From assembly GCA_016191815.1 (NCBI GenBank), contig JACPVI010000076.1:27643-91642 (forward strand): DNA of 64,000 nt, read 5' to 3'. Source of the stretch: Myxococcales bacterium. Lineage in GTDB: Bacteria; Myxococcota; Myxococcia; Myxococcales; Myxococcaceae. The position numbers were made by a program, and so were the translations under genes. Below are positions 17,719 through 26,193 of this stretch, one piece after another; position 1 is the first letter of the stretch, and each line of letters begins with the position of its first letter. The notes under the pieces were generated by a model. That model was not told where the DNA came from. It saw nothing but the letters and a program-made list of their open reading frames with translations, and searched no databases.

Positions 17719-19656
17719 CTACTGCTGGTGCATCCGCCAGCCCTTGGGGCGGCGGATGGAGTAGGTGAAGGACACCGACGACTTGCCCTGCGGGGGAATG
17801 TTGAGCCGCCACTCCAGCGAGCCTTTGAGCTTGTCCTGGATGGCATAGGGCTTGGTCTCGAGCAGCTTCACTTCCACGTGCTCGTCGTCGGTGAGCGGCC
17901 ACTGGTCGAGGATCCGCACCGCCACCGGGACCCGGTAGGGGTTGGCGAGCTCGGTGGTAACCACATAGAGGTTGATCTCGTCTTTGCCGATGAAGCCTTG
18001 CTCGGCTTGCTTGAGCTCCACGTTCCGGATCGGCCTGAGCGCCCGGTCGAGGCCGAGCGGGAGGGTGAAGGCCTCCCCTGGAGCGACCAGCTGCAGCTGC
18101 GCGTTGCCGGCAGGATCGTCGCCCACGAAGAGGCTGGCGCTGCCGCCGGGCAAGACCTGCGAGGAGGGGCTCTTGATCTCCGCCACCAGGTAGGCCTCGG
18201 AGGCGAGGGCGGGGAAGAGCTTGCGCTCCACCGACACCGGCCAGGTCTCGCTGAACAGGGCCACTCTCCGGGCGCCCTTGCCGGAGCGGACGGTCTCGCG
18301 CCGCAGCGAAGCGAAAGAGAGGTCATACCCGCCGGCGAGCGAGGCGGGGAGATCCGCCGCGTAGCTCGGCCGCCGGTACGCGGGCGGAGGCGAGAGGCTC
18401 ATCTCCATCGCCGGAGCGGGGCGGTCCTTGCCGCCTCGAGCGACGCCGCGCTCTCGGGCGGGGGTGCTCTCGGTCATCTCCCCTCCGAGGATGGTCTCCT
18501 CCTCGGGCTCGGCCACTTCCAAGTCCATCCCGTACTGCGCTGACGGCGCGGCGGGAGCGTACGAGGGAGCCGGAGGAGGAGGCGCTGCCGCCTGTGGCCG
18601 CGCGCTGCGGCGCTCGGCGAGCTTCTCTTCCCTTCGCCGCTCGTAATCCGGCCGCGGCTTGGCGGGCTGCGCGGTGCCCGACGGCTCGGCCTTGACGGCG
18701 AGGCCCGCGGCGCCGAGGAGCCTCTGTCTCAAGAGCTCTTCCTCGCTCTCCTTGGCCTCGAGTGGCGGCGCGGGCGGAGGCAGCTTCAAGAGCTCCTGCG
18801 GCCGCCTCGGCGTGGGGATGAAGCGATCGCGCTCGCCGATCTTCCAGGAGGCGACCTTGGGCATGGTGGCCGAGGTGGCCGGCACCGCGGTGGAGAGGGT
18901 GAGCTGCGCGTCGCCCCAGTCTTCGCCCGTCTCCTGGCTCACCAGTCCGGCGAAGCGGATCTCCACCTTGCCCAGGTCGGGCAATAGCTGGAGGTCGTAG
19001 ACCGGGTGCCAGCGGGCGCGGAGGGCGAGGTAGCTCAGCTCGATTCTCGCGGCGCCGTTGCCAAAGAGGTGTGCGGTCACCCGGTAGCCGGTCCTCCTCC
19101 GGGTGCCGCCCAAGATGCGGGCCTTCTCCAAGAGGGCGGAGCGCTGGTCCTCGAGTTGCTGGATCCGCACCGACAGCTCCCGCTCGCGCACTTGCAACTT
19201 CGCCGACTGCTCCCGCACGAAGGAGACCGCGGCCGTCCACCCCGAGGAGTTGAGGCGGGGACGAGGCCTTAGCGGCTCTCCTTCGGGAACCGCCGGGTCG
19301 AGCGAGGCCAGCGCTTGCAGCTGGGCGCGGTGGGCGGCGAGCTCGGCGCGGGCGAGCGCGAGTTGATCTCCCAGCTTGTCCAGCTCGCCGAGGAGCTTTC
19401 GGGCCTCGTCGGGCTCGAGCTGATCATCGTCCAAATGGGCAATGTCCACCCTCCGCACCTCGGCGCCGGTCGCCTCCACCCGGATGGAGGAGGGATCCAC
19501 CGTGTCGAGCAAGAGGGGCAGCTCCAGCGTCACCTCGCCGGAGACCGGAAGGCTGGCGGCCCGGGTCACCCTGGCCCGATCGCTGTAGACGGTCACCTTC
19601 TGGACCGGTGCCTCCAGCGCGCCGAGCGCAGCCAGTGCAAGGCAGGCCTTGAACAT
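17719..19656 (-). CDS. DUF4139 (MuiA-like) protein, first of tandem pair
   Basis: 645 residues with signal peptide MFKACLALAALGALEA. Domains: DUF4140 ('VQKVTVYSDRARVTRAASLP'), a coiled coil (about 75-190), and DUF4139 starting at 'YLALRARWHPVYDLQLLPD' with 'TGEDWGDAQLTLSTAVPATS'. A long low-complexity Pro/Ala/Glu insert near residues 290-400 separates halves of the last domain. ATG 19656 has GGAGGTGAGAG immediately upstream, the best ribosome site in the operon. It heads a three-gene unit with its paralog and the GAF kinase, suggesting a shared envelope-related process. Export is inferred. Confidence 0.87.
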   Translation of the reverse strand: MFKACLALAALGALEAPVQKVTVYSDRARVTRAASLPVSGEVTLELPLLLDTVDPSSIRVEATGAEVRRVDIAHLDDDQLEPDEARKLLGELDKLGDQLALARAELAAHRAQLQALASLDPAVPEGEPLRPRPRLNSSGWTAAVSFVREQSAKLQVRERELSVRIQQLEDQRSALLEKARILGGTRRRTGYRVTAHLFGNGAARIELSYLALRARWHPVYDLQLLPDLGKVEIRFAGLVSQETGEDWGDAQLTLSTAVPATSATMPKVASWKIGERDRFIPTPRRPQELLKLPPPAPPLEAKESEEELLRQRLLGAAGLAVKAEPSGTAQPAKPRPDYERRREEKLAERRSARPQAAAPPPPAPSYAPAAPSAQYGMDLEVAEPEEETILGGEMTESTPARERGVARGGKDRPAPAMEMSLSPPPAYRRPSYAADLPASLAGGYDLSFASLRRETVRSGKGARRVALFSETWPVSVERKLFPALASEAYLVAEIKSPSSQVLPGGSASLFVGDDPAGNAQLQLVAPGEAFTLPLGLDRALRPIRNVELKQAEQGFIGKDEINLYVVTTELANPYRVPVAVRILDQWPLTDDEHVEVKLLETKPYAIQDKLKGSLEWRLNIPPQGKSSVSFTYSIRRPKGWRMHQQ

Positions 19657-19773
19657 CTCTCACCTCCGGGGTCCCGAGCTTCCGGGAGGGGGCAGCGTAG
19701 GCCAACTCGGCGCCTGCCGCCGCATCGAGCGTCAGCGCTCCGCCCCCCACGTCCGTCACGCGGCAGGTATGGT

Positions 19774-19799
19774 GTTTTATAAACTAATGGGTTAAAAAT
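19774..19799 (+). promoter_or_regulatory. AT-rich promoter-like tract upstream of ATPase gene
   Basis: A 26-base stretch of almost pure A/T, including TATAAA (19778-19783) and TTAAAAAT (19792-19799), stands out sharply in a very GC-rich region and ends 5 bases before the start codon. It is probably a promoter or operator; no confident -35 box was assigned. Confidence 0.45.
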
Positions 19800-19804
19800 C
19801 ACGC

Positions 19805-21004
19805 ATGAAGACCTATCCCAGAGAGATCGCGGCGCGCCTCGTTCGGGCCGCGCGCAGCTTCAGCGCGCTGATCCTCACCGGCCCGCGCCGCGCCGGCAAG
19901 ACGCACCTTCTCCGCGCCGCGTTTCCCCGGGCTGGCTACCAGCTACTCGAATCGCCCGAAGTCCTGGACCGCGTTCGCGACGACCCGCGCGGATGGCTCG
20001 AGAGCCTCAAGCCCCCGGTCATTCTCGACGAGATTCAGAACACCCCCGAGCTTTTCCCCTGGGTGCGCAGCTTCATCGACGCCCGGCCGGCCAAGAAGGG
20101 GCAGTGGCTCATCACCGGTTCGCAGGACTTCTCCCTGATGGCCCATGTCACCGAATCGATGACTGGCCGCGCTGCCATTTTCCACCTCCTACCGCTCTCC
20201 CTGCGAGAGCTGGGCAAGTGGAACCTGCTGCGCGGCGGCTTCCCGGAAGTGTGGCTCAAGCCCTCGGGGGCTTCGGTGTGGTTCGCCTCCTACCTCGAGA
20301 CCTACCTCGAGCGCGACGTGCGCCAATTGATCGCGGTGAGGGACCTCGTCACCTTCCGGCGCTTCCTGGCCCTGCTCGCCAGCCGGCACGGACAGGTGCT
20401 CAATCGCTCCGACATGGCTGCGCCGCTCGGCGTCTCGGTGCCTACCATCTCGCACTGGCTGAGCGCCCTGGAGACGACCGGACAGATCGCTCTGCTCCCG
20501 CCCTACTTCGAGAGCTTCGGCAAGCGACTGGTGAAGTCCCCCAAGGTGTACTGGCTCGACTCGGGGCTGGTCTGCCACCTCTTGGGGCTGGACACGCCGG
20601 CCGAGCTCGAAAAGTCGCCGTTCCTGGGCGCGGTGTTCGAGGGGTTCGTCGCCGCGGAGCTGATCAAGAACCAGATCAACGCAGGGCGTCGCCGTGAGCT
20701 GTACTACTTCCGAGACGAGCGCGGCCTGGAGGTCGACTTCGTCGAGCCGCGCCCAGGGGGTTACCTGCGACTCATCGAGGCAAAGTGGACGAGGACGGTG
20801 ACGCCCACGCTGGCCTATCCGCTGAAGCGGCTGCTGGAAGCGATCGGCGAAGGCAAGACCGAGGCAGTGGTCGTCCATCGCGGGTCGAAGTCGGCTCCTC
20901 CCTCCGCGGTGGTTTCACGCGGGGTTCTCGCCCTGTCGGTCGAACAGCTCCTGCTCGAGGCCCCTCGGCCAGAATCCGCGACCGCGCGGCCCGCAAATGG
21001 CTGA
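19805..21004 (+). CDS. AAA ATPase with DUF4143 domain
   Basis: 399 residues. The N-terminal AAA_14-type ATPase has the P-loop GPRRAGKT (near 27-34) and Walker B 'VILDEIQNTPELF' (near 72-84). 'ITGSQDFSLM' is a sensor-1-like region. The C-terminal half is DUF4143: a winged-helix-like part ('LGVSVPTISHWLSALE') and a nuclease-fold-like part ('GAVFEGFVAAELIK', 'YYFRDERGLEVDFV', 'LIEAKWT') with the E-x-K residues of a restriction-like fold. Members are widespread, often on mobile DNA, and their function is unsettled. The AT-rich leader hints at recent acquisition. Confidence 0.85.
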   Translation: MKTYPREIAARLVRAARSFSALILTGPRRAGKTHLLRAAFPRAGYQLLESPEVLDRVRDDPRGWLESLKPPVILDEIQNTPELFPWVRSFIDARPAKKGQWLITGSQDFSLMAHVTESMTGRAAIFHLLPLSLRELGKWNLLRGGFPEVWLKPSGASVWFASYLETYLERDVRQLIAVRDLVTFRRFLALLASRHGQVLNRSDMAAPLGVSVPTISHWLSALETTGQIALLPPYFESFGKRLVKSPKVYWLDSGLVCHLLGLDTPAELEKSPFLGAVFEGFVAAELIKNQINAGRRRELYYFRDERGLEVDFVEPRPGGYLRLIEAKWTRTVTPTLAYPLKRLLEAIGEGKTEAVVVHRGSKSAPPSAVVSRGVLALSVEQLLLEAPRPESATARPANG

Positions 21005-21072
21005 TCGACGCCCTCGTCGTGCCTGCGGTGCCGGCGCGAGCCTTGGGCTTCGATCTCGGAGGGCGCACCGCT

Positions 21073-22143
21073 TCATCTCCATTTCGCGAGATTCATCGCG
21101 TACGAGGCTTCGCCCACCAGGAGAAGCCCTTCCTCGTGCGCGCGCTCCAGCGCCACCCTCGGGCCCGCCGCCACGATGGCCACCGGCCGGTCGGTCGCCA
21201 GCACCACGTAGCGAAACTCGGAGCCCGCTGCTTCCAGCACCGCATTCAAGAGCCCCACCGAGGAGTCGAGGTCGTACCAGCGCCCGAAATTGAGCGCGGC
21301 AGTCGAGTGGCGCTCGCCGCGAAAGTACACCCGGAGCAGGTAATCGTGACCCGCCCTCGCCCCAGCTTCGCCCCCGTGTGCCAGTTGTTCGACCTCTGCT
21401 GCCTCCAGCTCCCTTCCCACCAGGGGCAACAACACCCGGAGCAGCCGGTCGTGCTCGCAGGGCAGCGCGGCGCAGCTCGGGTCCACTGCCGCCAGCTTTC
21501 CGGCGAGCAGCAGCGCCTGCCGCGCGCCGGCGGCGGATTCGAGCCCCTTGGCATCGACCAGGCCCAGCCCCGACAGGTGACTCCCGAGCTCCCCCTCCGC
21601 CGGGAAGCGCGAGAGTGCCGACACCAGCTCCGACAGCAGCGGGGGAAGCCCCTCCCTGCCTTGAAGCCGGCGCGCGGTGGCCGCGGCGGCGATCCGGTCC
21701 AGCCGGGCGAGCGAGTCGAGGCAACTGGCCCGCCCTTCCTCGGCGCACTTCCCGAGCTCGGAGATCACCTCTGCTCCACCACCGGCAGCATGGGCAGGGG
21801 GCCCTTGCCCGTACAGGGGCGCGGAGGAGCGCCCCCGGCCCTCTCCCGGAGGGAGAGGGAATTCCCTCTCGCGCGTGCGCGTGCGCTCCACCTCCGCGAT
21901 GAGGAAGAGCTCCCCGTTGGGCCGCAGCGCCGGCCGGGCGAGGCGGCGGGCCTGCTGCTCCTCCTGCCAGGTGGAGCGATCTTCCACCCTCTCCCCCTCC
22001 GCCGCCGGGCCGGGCCGGAGCAGGTAATAGGCGCCGAGGAGGGCACCCGCGAACAAGAACGCCACCAGAAACAGCCGCTGCTTGGACCGGGCCAGCGCCG
22101 CGGCCGGATCGAAGGCTTTGCGCATGCGCGGGTTGTACGCCAC
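21073..22143 (-). CDS. Unknown single-pass membrane protein
   Basis: 356 residues, not recognised. The N-terminus is basic, then a transmembrane helix lies near residues 25-42 (LFLVAFLFAGALLGAYYLL), so the rest is probably periplasmic. A low-complexity segment near 95-125 is encoded by a compound palindromic repeat (21816-21870). The remainder is helical and Leu/Ala/Glu-rich with two Cys at 'PSCAALPCEHD'. The GTG at 22143 gives the longest frame; ATG 22125 is equally possible, and neither has a clear ribosome site. It converges with the ATPase gene. Confidence 0.65.
   Translation of the reverse strand: MAYNPRMRKAFDPAAALARSKQRLFLVAFLFAGALLGAYYLLRPGPAAEGERVEDRSTWQEEQQARRLARPALRPNGELFLIAEVERTRTREREFPLPPGEGRGRSSAPLYGQGPPAHAAGGGAEVISELGKCAEEGRASCLDSLARLDRIAAAATARRLQGREGLPPLLSELVSALSRFPAEGELGSHLSGLGLVDAKGLESAAGARQALLLAGKLAAVDPSCAALPCEHDRLLRVLLPLVGRELEAAEVEQLAHGGEAGARAGHDYLLRVYFRGERHSTAALNFGRWYDLDSSVGLLNAVLEAAGSEFRYVVLATDRPVAIVAAGPRVALERAHEEGLLLVGEASYAMNLAKWR
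21816..21870. repeat. Compound palindromic element inside a coding region
   Basis: GGGGCGC (21816-21822) pairs with GCGCCCC (21829-21835). Just after, CCCTCTCCC (21839-21847) pairs perfectly with GGGAGAGGG (21851-21859), followed by AATTCCCTCTC, which pairs with the same arm. A similar CCCTCTCCC-type palindrome lies at the end of the Ser/Thr kinase gene (50250-50275). It looks like a small mobile palindrome inserted in frame. Confidence 0.5.
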
Positions 22144-22225
22144 GGCGCGACGCCCGCGCTAGACGGCGATCAGCTCCCCGTAACCGCCCGCGACGTTCGC
22201 TCGGCGACCGGCTAGCGTGGCTCCA

Positions 22226-22606
22226 ATGCGCTCCAGCTTCGACACCGACGATGCCTTCTTGACCACCTTCGACGCGGAGATCTCCAGAGCGGGGCTGCTC
22301 GTGCGCGGCGCGGAGATGGCCAACGGGCAGGCCGGAGCCTCGTGCACGGTCGAGGTGCAGGTCGCCGGGCGGCCGCCCGTCGAGGTCCGCGCGCGCGTCG
22401 CGGCCGTCGTGCCGAGCGTCGGGGTGGCGGTGCTGTTCGACGGCGTGCCCGCGCTGGGTCCGGACGTCACTCGACCGTCAGCGGGACCTCGTAGATCTCG
22501 TCCGCGGCGTGTCCGGAGGCCTGGTGGACGCGCTGGACGGCGTCCTTGCTCGGACCCTCGGAAAGGCAGAAGACCTTGCCGCTCCTCGGGTCGGCCCAGG
22601 CCTTGA
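22226..22606 (+). CDS. PilZ-like domain protein, C-terminus doubtful
   Basis: The first 85 codons encode 'SSFDTDDAFLTTFDAEISRA', 'GLLVRGAEMANG' and 'VRARVAAVVPSVGVAVLFDG', which resemble the PilZ-type (cyclic-di-GMP-binding-like) domains of myxobacterial signalling proteins; I did not see the classical RxxxR motif. After about residue 85 the frame becomes Arg/Pro-rich and runs antisense through the DUF4242 gene, so the natural end may have been lost. Starts possible: GTG 22217 or ATG 22226; no strong ribosome site. Treat the domain call as tentative. Confidence 0.5.
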   Translation: MRSSFDTDDAFLTTFDAEISRAGLLVRGAEMANGQAGASCTVEVQVAGRPPVEVRARVAAVVPSVGVAVLFDGVPALGPDVTRPSAGPRRSRPRRVRRPGGRAGRRPCSDPRKGRRPCRSSGRPRP

Positions 22607-22721
22607 TGAAGTGCACCCCTTTTTCCTTCCGCTCGTTCTCCAGGTCCTTCTGGTGCGCTTCCCGAAGCTGCTCGCGAGTCAGGTCCTTCATCCCCGTGTG
22701 CACGTCCATGAACTGCGCCAT
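22467..22721 (-). CDS. DUF4242 / SCO4226-like small protein
   Basis: 84 residues. ATG 22721 follows GGGAGG at 5-base spacing. It reads 'MAQFMDVHTGMKDLTREQLR' and later 'FIKAWADPRSGKVFCLSEGP', then 'AVQRVHQASGHAADEIYEV', the pattern of DUF4242 proteins, a ferredoxin-like fold. The Streptomyces member SCO4226 binds nickel; whether this one does is not known. It sits downstream of the CheB-REC gene on the same strand and overlaps the 3' end of the PilZ-like ORF in antisense. Confidence 0.85.
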   Translation of the reverse strand: MAQFMDVHTGMKDLTREQLREAHQKDLENERKEKGVHFIKAWADPRSGKVFCLSEGPSKDAVQRVHQASGHAADEIYEVPLTVE

Positions 22722-22959
22722 CGAAGCCTCCCTTGCCCGACAATCGGGCGACATCGATACGGTGCGCACTGCCGGTTCCCGGCGTACCCGCGCCCAAGCT
22801 GGGGGCCAGGCACTCACCCCGCGCGCCGCCGGCCTGCCGCCTTCGGCATGAGCGTCAGCCTCACCGCCGCGCCAGCCGCAGCTTGGCCCTGGACGCACTG
22901 GTCGTCGACCTCGCCGCCCGACGAAGCCAGCGCTCCCAGCGCTCCCAGCGGCCGCAGCT

Positions 22960-24387
22960 TCAGCCCAACAGCTCCCGCACCCTCGCGAGGAGCGCCGCGC
23001 CGCCAGCGCCCTTCTCGATGAAGCCATCGGCGCCGCACTCGCGGGCCTTGGCCTCCAGTTCCTCGGAGGGACGGTCGGAGTACAAGAGCAGCAGCGTCTC
23101 TCCGCTCAGGCCGTGCTGGCGGATGATGCTCGCCACCCGGTCGCCGCCCAGCGCCGGCATGCACAGGTCGATCAGCACCAGGTCCGGCCGCTCGCGCCGC
23201 ACTGCCCGCGCCACCTCGAGCGGGTTCTCCAGCGTCGTCACCTGGAAGCCGGCCTCCTCGAGCACTCCGCGGGCCGCCTCGAGCACCACCGGGCTGTCGT
23301 CCACCACCAGCACCTTGGCGAAGCTGCCGCCCACCCGCGGCGGGGCGGAAGAGGTGGCGGCGCTGGAGCACTCCGCCAAGAGCCGGCCGATCTCCGCGGC
23401 GGGGAGGATGAAGTCCGCCGCCCCAAGCTCGATCGCGGCGCGCGGCATCCCGTAGACCGCGGAGGTCTGCTTGTCCTGCGCGGCGGTGAGCGCCCCGGCC
23501 TGATGGAGCGCCATCAACCCCTCGGCGCCGTCCGCGCCCATCCCGCTCAGGAGCACTCCCACCGAGGACGCCCCCAGCGCCTTGGCCATCGAATGGAACA
23601 GCCGGTCCGCGGAGGGCGAGTGCAGGGCGTCCGGCGGAGGCGGCAAGAGCTTGAGGCGCCCGCCGCGCGTCACCACCAGGTCCTTCCCCTGAGGAGCAAC
23701 CCGCACCTCCCCGGGAGAAAGCAGCTCGCCGTCCGTGGCAATCCTCAGCGGCAACCGCGACCGCTTGGCGAGCCAGACCGCGAAGCTCTCGTGGAAGTAG
23801 GGGTGCATGTGCTGCACCACCAGGACCGACAATGGAAAGTCCTTGGGCAGGGCGCCGAGCATGTCTGAGAGCGCGGTGGGCCCGCCGGTGGAGGCGCCGA
23901 CGCCCACCAACTCCGGCCGCGCCCGGAGGCGCAGCGCGGGCCTGGCGCGCGAGGGAGCCACCGACTCGGGCGCCGCCTGGAGCGGCACCGTGGACAGCGA
24001 CCTCACCCGGGCGACCAGCGCCCTCGCCTCTGGCCCCCGCGGGTCCGACCAGGCCGCCTTGGGCAAGAGCTCCAGCGCGCCGCGGGAGAGCGAGGCGAAG
24101 GTCATGTCGACTCCGTCGAGCTGTGGGCGGTCGGTCACCACCAGGATGCGGGTCGGATGGTGGCGCATGATCCACTCGATCGTCTCCAGCCCGCCCATGC
24201 GGGGCATCTGGAGGTCCAGCGTCACCAAGTTGGGCTGAAGCGAGGCCACCAGGCGGGTCGCCTCCACGCCGTCGGAGGCTTCTCCGACCACCTCGATGTC
24301 CCCCTCCGCCTCGAGCGCCGCGCGGATGGCGTCGCGGCAGATGTCGGAGTCGTCCACCACCAGGATGCGGATGACCTTGGGGGGCAT
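22960..24387 (-). CDS. cheB: CheB-type methylesterase response regulator with extra C-terminal receiver
   Basis: 475 residues from ATG 24387 (a GTG at 24399 is possible; neither has a clear ribosome site). The N-terminal receiver has the phosphoacceptor Asp58 (LDLQMP). The CheB methylesterase/deamidase domain shows the Ser-His-Asp triad: Ser166 in GASTGGP, His193 in VVQHMHP and Asp286 in SGMGADG. A second receiver follows from about residue 355 with Asp407 (LIDLCMP). CheB normally demethylates chemoreceptors in the cytosol; the extra receiver is unusual and suggests control by a second kinase. It lies 67 bases downstream of a histidine kinase on the same strand and far from the che cluster. 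Confidence 0.9.
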   Translation of the reverse strand: MPPKVIRILVVDDSDICRDAIRAALEAEGDIEVVGEASDGVEATRLVASLQPNLVTLDLQMPRMGGLETIEWIMRHHPTRILVVTDRPQLDGVDMTFASLSRGALELLPKAAWSDPRGPEARALVARVRSLSTVPLQAAPESVAPSRARPALRLRARPELVGVGASTGGPTALSDMLGALPKDFPLSVLVVQHMHPYFHESFAVWLAKRSRLPLRIATDGELLSPGEVRVAPQGKDLVVTRGGRLKLLPPPPDALHSPSADRLFHSMAKALGASSVGVLLSGMGADGAEGLMALHQAGALTAAQDKQTSAVYGMPRAAIELGAADFILPAAEIGRLLAECSSAATSSAPPRVGGSFAKVLVVDDSPVVLEAARGVLEEAGFQVTTLENPLEVARAVRRERPDLVLIDLCMPALGGDRVASIIRQHGLSGETLLLLYSDRPSEELEAKARECGADGFIEKGAGGAALLARVRELLG

Positions 24388-24454
24388 GGGCGGCACCACG
24401 ATAGCAGCCGCCAGCCGAGCCGGCGTCCGCTACGCAAGACCGGCCTCGCCAGCG

Positions 24455-26191
24455 CTATCGAGGCAGCCTGACCACGAAGGTGGAGCCGCGGCCCGGCTCG
24501 GAGCGCACCTCGATTTCTCCTCCCGATCGCCGCACGATGCCGTAGGCCGCCGTCAGCCCGAGGCCCAGGCCCCGGCCCACCCCGCGAGTGGTGAAGAACG
24601 GCTCGAAGATGCGCGGGAGATGCTCCGGGGCGATGCCGCAGCCCTCGTCCGCCACCTCGATCAGCACCTCCTCCCCTGACCGGCGCGTGCGGACGTGCAC
24701 TCGCTCCGCTCCCTTCACCGCCTGCCTCGCGTTCTTGAGCAACTGGGTGAGGACCTGATCGAGCTCCAGTGGCGCGAGCTTGGCCGGACCGGTCGCCTGA
24801 AGGTCCAGCACCACTGCCTCCGCCCGGTCACCGAACACCGCTCGCACCACCCGGGTGACCGAGTCGTTGGCGGAGCAGCTCTGATCGCTCCCGACGTGCG
24901 GCTTGGCCAGCTCGCCCAAGGAGCGGACGATCTCCCGCACTCGCTGGGCCCCCTCCAGGGACTCCTCCAGCATCTGCTCGCCCTCCTCGACGGCCTCGAG
25001 GTCGACCGCCGGCCGGCCGCCACCTGTCAGGCCTTCGCGGGCCTCGGCCATCACCTGCCGGAGGGTGTTCAGATTCGAGGTGAGGAAGGCGAGCGGGTTG
25101 TTGATTTCATGCGCCGCCCCTGCGGCCAGCTGGGCGACCGCGGCCATCCGCTCCGCTTCCCGTTGCTTCTCCTCGAGCTTTCGCTGGGCGGTGAGGTCGC
25201 GGTAGTGCACCACCACTGCAGGCTCGGCCGGCTCCTCGGAGAGCCGGTGAGTGGAGACCTGGTAGGCGCACCCACTGCCCACCCTCACCTCGCCGTGGGT
25301 CACCCCCGAGCTCTTGGCGGCGAGCGGACAGCCCGGGCAGGGAGTGGCGCGCTTGGCGTAGACCTCGTGGCAGCTCGAGCCCGCAAGCTGCGTCACCGGC
25401 AGCCCGACCCTCGCGGCGTAGGCCCGGTTGGCGCGCCGGATGCGGAAGCCGTCGATCACCGCGATGGGGTCGGCGATGGCATCGATGGTGCGCATCCACT
25501 CCTCGCGGGCGCGGGCGATCTGCCTGGTGCGCTCCTCGACCTTCCGCTCCAGCTCGGCGTTGGCTGCGAGGAGGCCCTCCTGCGCGCGCCGCAGCTCGGC
25601 GGTGATCTGCGCGTTGTGCACCGCGATGGCCACGTGGGTGGCGAAGTCCATCAGCCGCTCGAGGTGCGGCGGCCCGAATGGCGCGCACCTGTCCGAGCGG
25701 ACCGCCTCGATCACGCCCAGCACGTCCCCCCCCATCAAGAGAGGCGCCGCGACGACTGACTTGGTGCGGAACCCGCTGCGCTCGTCCGCGCTCGGGTCGA
25801 AGAAGGGGCATTCCGCCGTATCGACGACCAAGAACGGCGCGGCCAGGCGCGCCACCCTCCCGACCACCCCTCGGGTCTTGGCAAGGCGGAGCTGCTCGAG
25901 CTCCTGGCCGGCCCCCTCGGCCTGCGCGAAGGTGAGCTCCCCGGTCGACGGATCTACCAGCAGCAAGCGGGCGCCCTCGGCCTCGCACAGCTCTCGCACC
26001 CTGGCGGTGGCGACCTTGATGATTCCCGGGACCGTGAGCTGCGCGGCGATGAGCTGGGCGAAGCGGCTGACCAGCTCTGCACCTTGAGCCCTGGCCAAGA
26101 GGGCTTTGGCCAGCCTTCCCCTCGAGCTCGCGGCCCCTGCTTCCCGCCCGGAGGCCTCGCCCACGGTCCCGCCTGCCTGCGGGGCATCCAT
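24455..26191 (-). CDS. GAF-PAS sensor histidine kinase
   Basis: 578 residues, soluble. It has a GAF domain (about 30-190), a coiled linker (200-235), a PAS-like domain (about 235-350) containing Cys motifs 'CHEVYAKRATPCPGCPLA' that may bind a metal or haem-like ligand, a HisKA with His in 'GAAHEINNPLAFL', and HATPase boxes 'LTQLLKNARQAV', 'DEGCGIAP' and 'GLGLGLTAAYG'. It starts 2 bases after the stop of the response regulator gene, so the two are co-translated and probably a cognate pair. Confidence 0.9.
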   Translation of the reverse strand: MDAPQAGGTVGEASGREAGAASSRGRLAKALLARAQGAELVSRFAQLIAAQLTVPGIIKVATARVRELCEAEGARLLLVDPSTGELTFAQAEGAGQELEQLRLAKTRGVVGRVARLAAPFLVVDTAECPFFDPSADERSGFRTKSVVAAPLLMGGDVLGVIEAVRSDRCAPFGPPHLERLMDFATHVAIAVHNAQITAELRRAQEGLLAANAELERKVEERTRQIARAREEWMRTIDAIADPIAVIDGFRIRRANRAYAARVGLPVTQLAGSSCHEVYAKRATPCPGCPLAAKSSGVTHGEVRVGSGCAYQVSTHRLSEEPAEPAVVVHYRDLTAQRKLEEKQREAERMAAVAQLAAGAAHEINNPLAFLTSNLNTLRQVMAEAREGLTGGGRPAVDLEAVEEGEQMLEESLEGAQRVREIVRSLGELAKPHVGSDQSCSANDSVTRVVRAVFGDRAEAVVLDLQATGPAKLAPLELDQVLTQLLKNARQAVKGAERVHVRTRRSGEEVLIEVADEGCGIAPEHLPRIFEPFFTTRGVGRGLGLGLTAAYGIVRRSGGEIEVRSEPGRGSTFVVRLPR

Positions 26192-26193
26192 GG

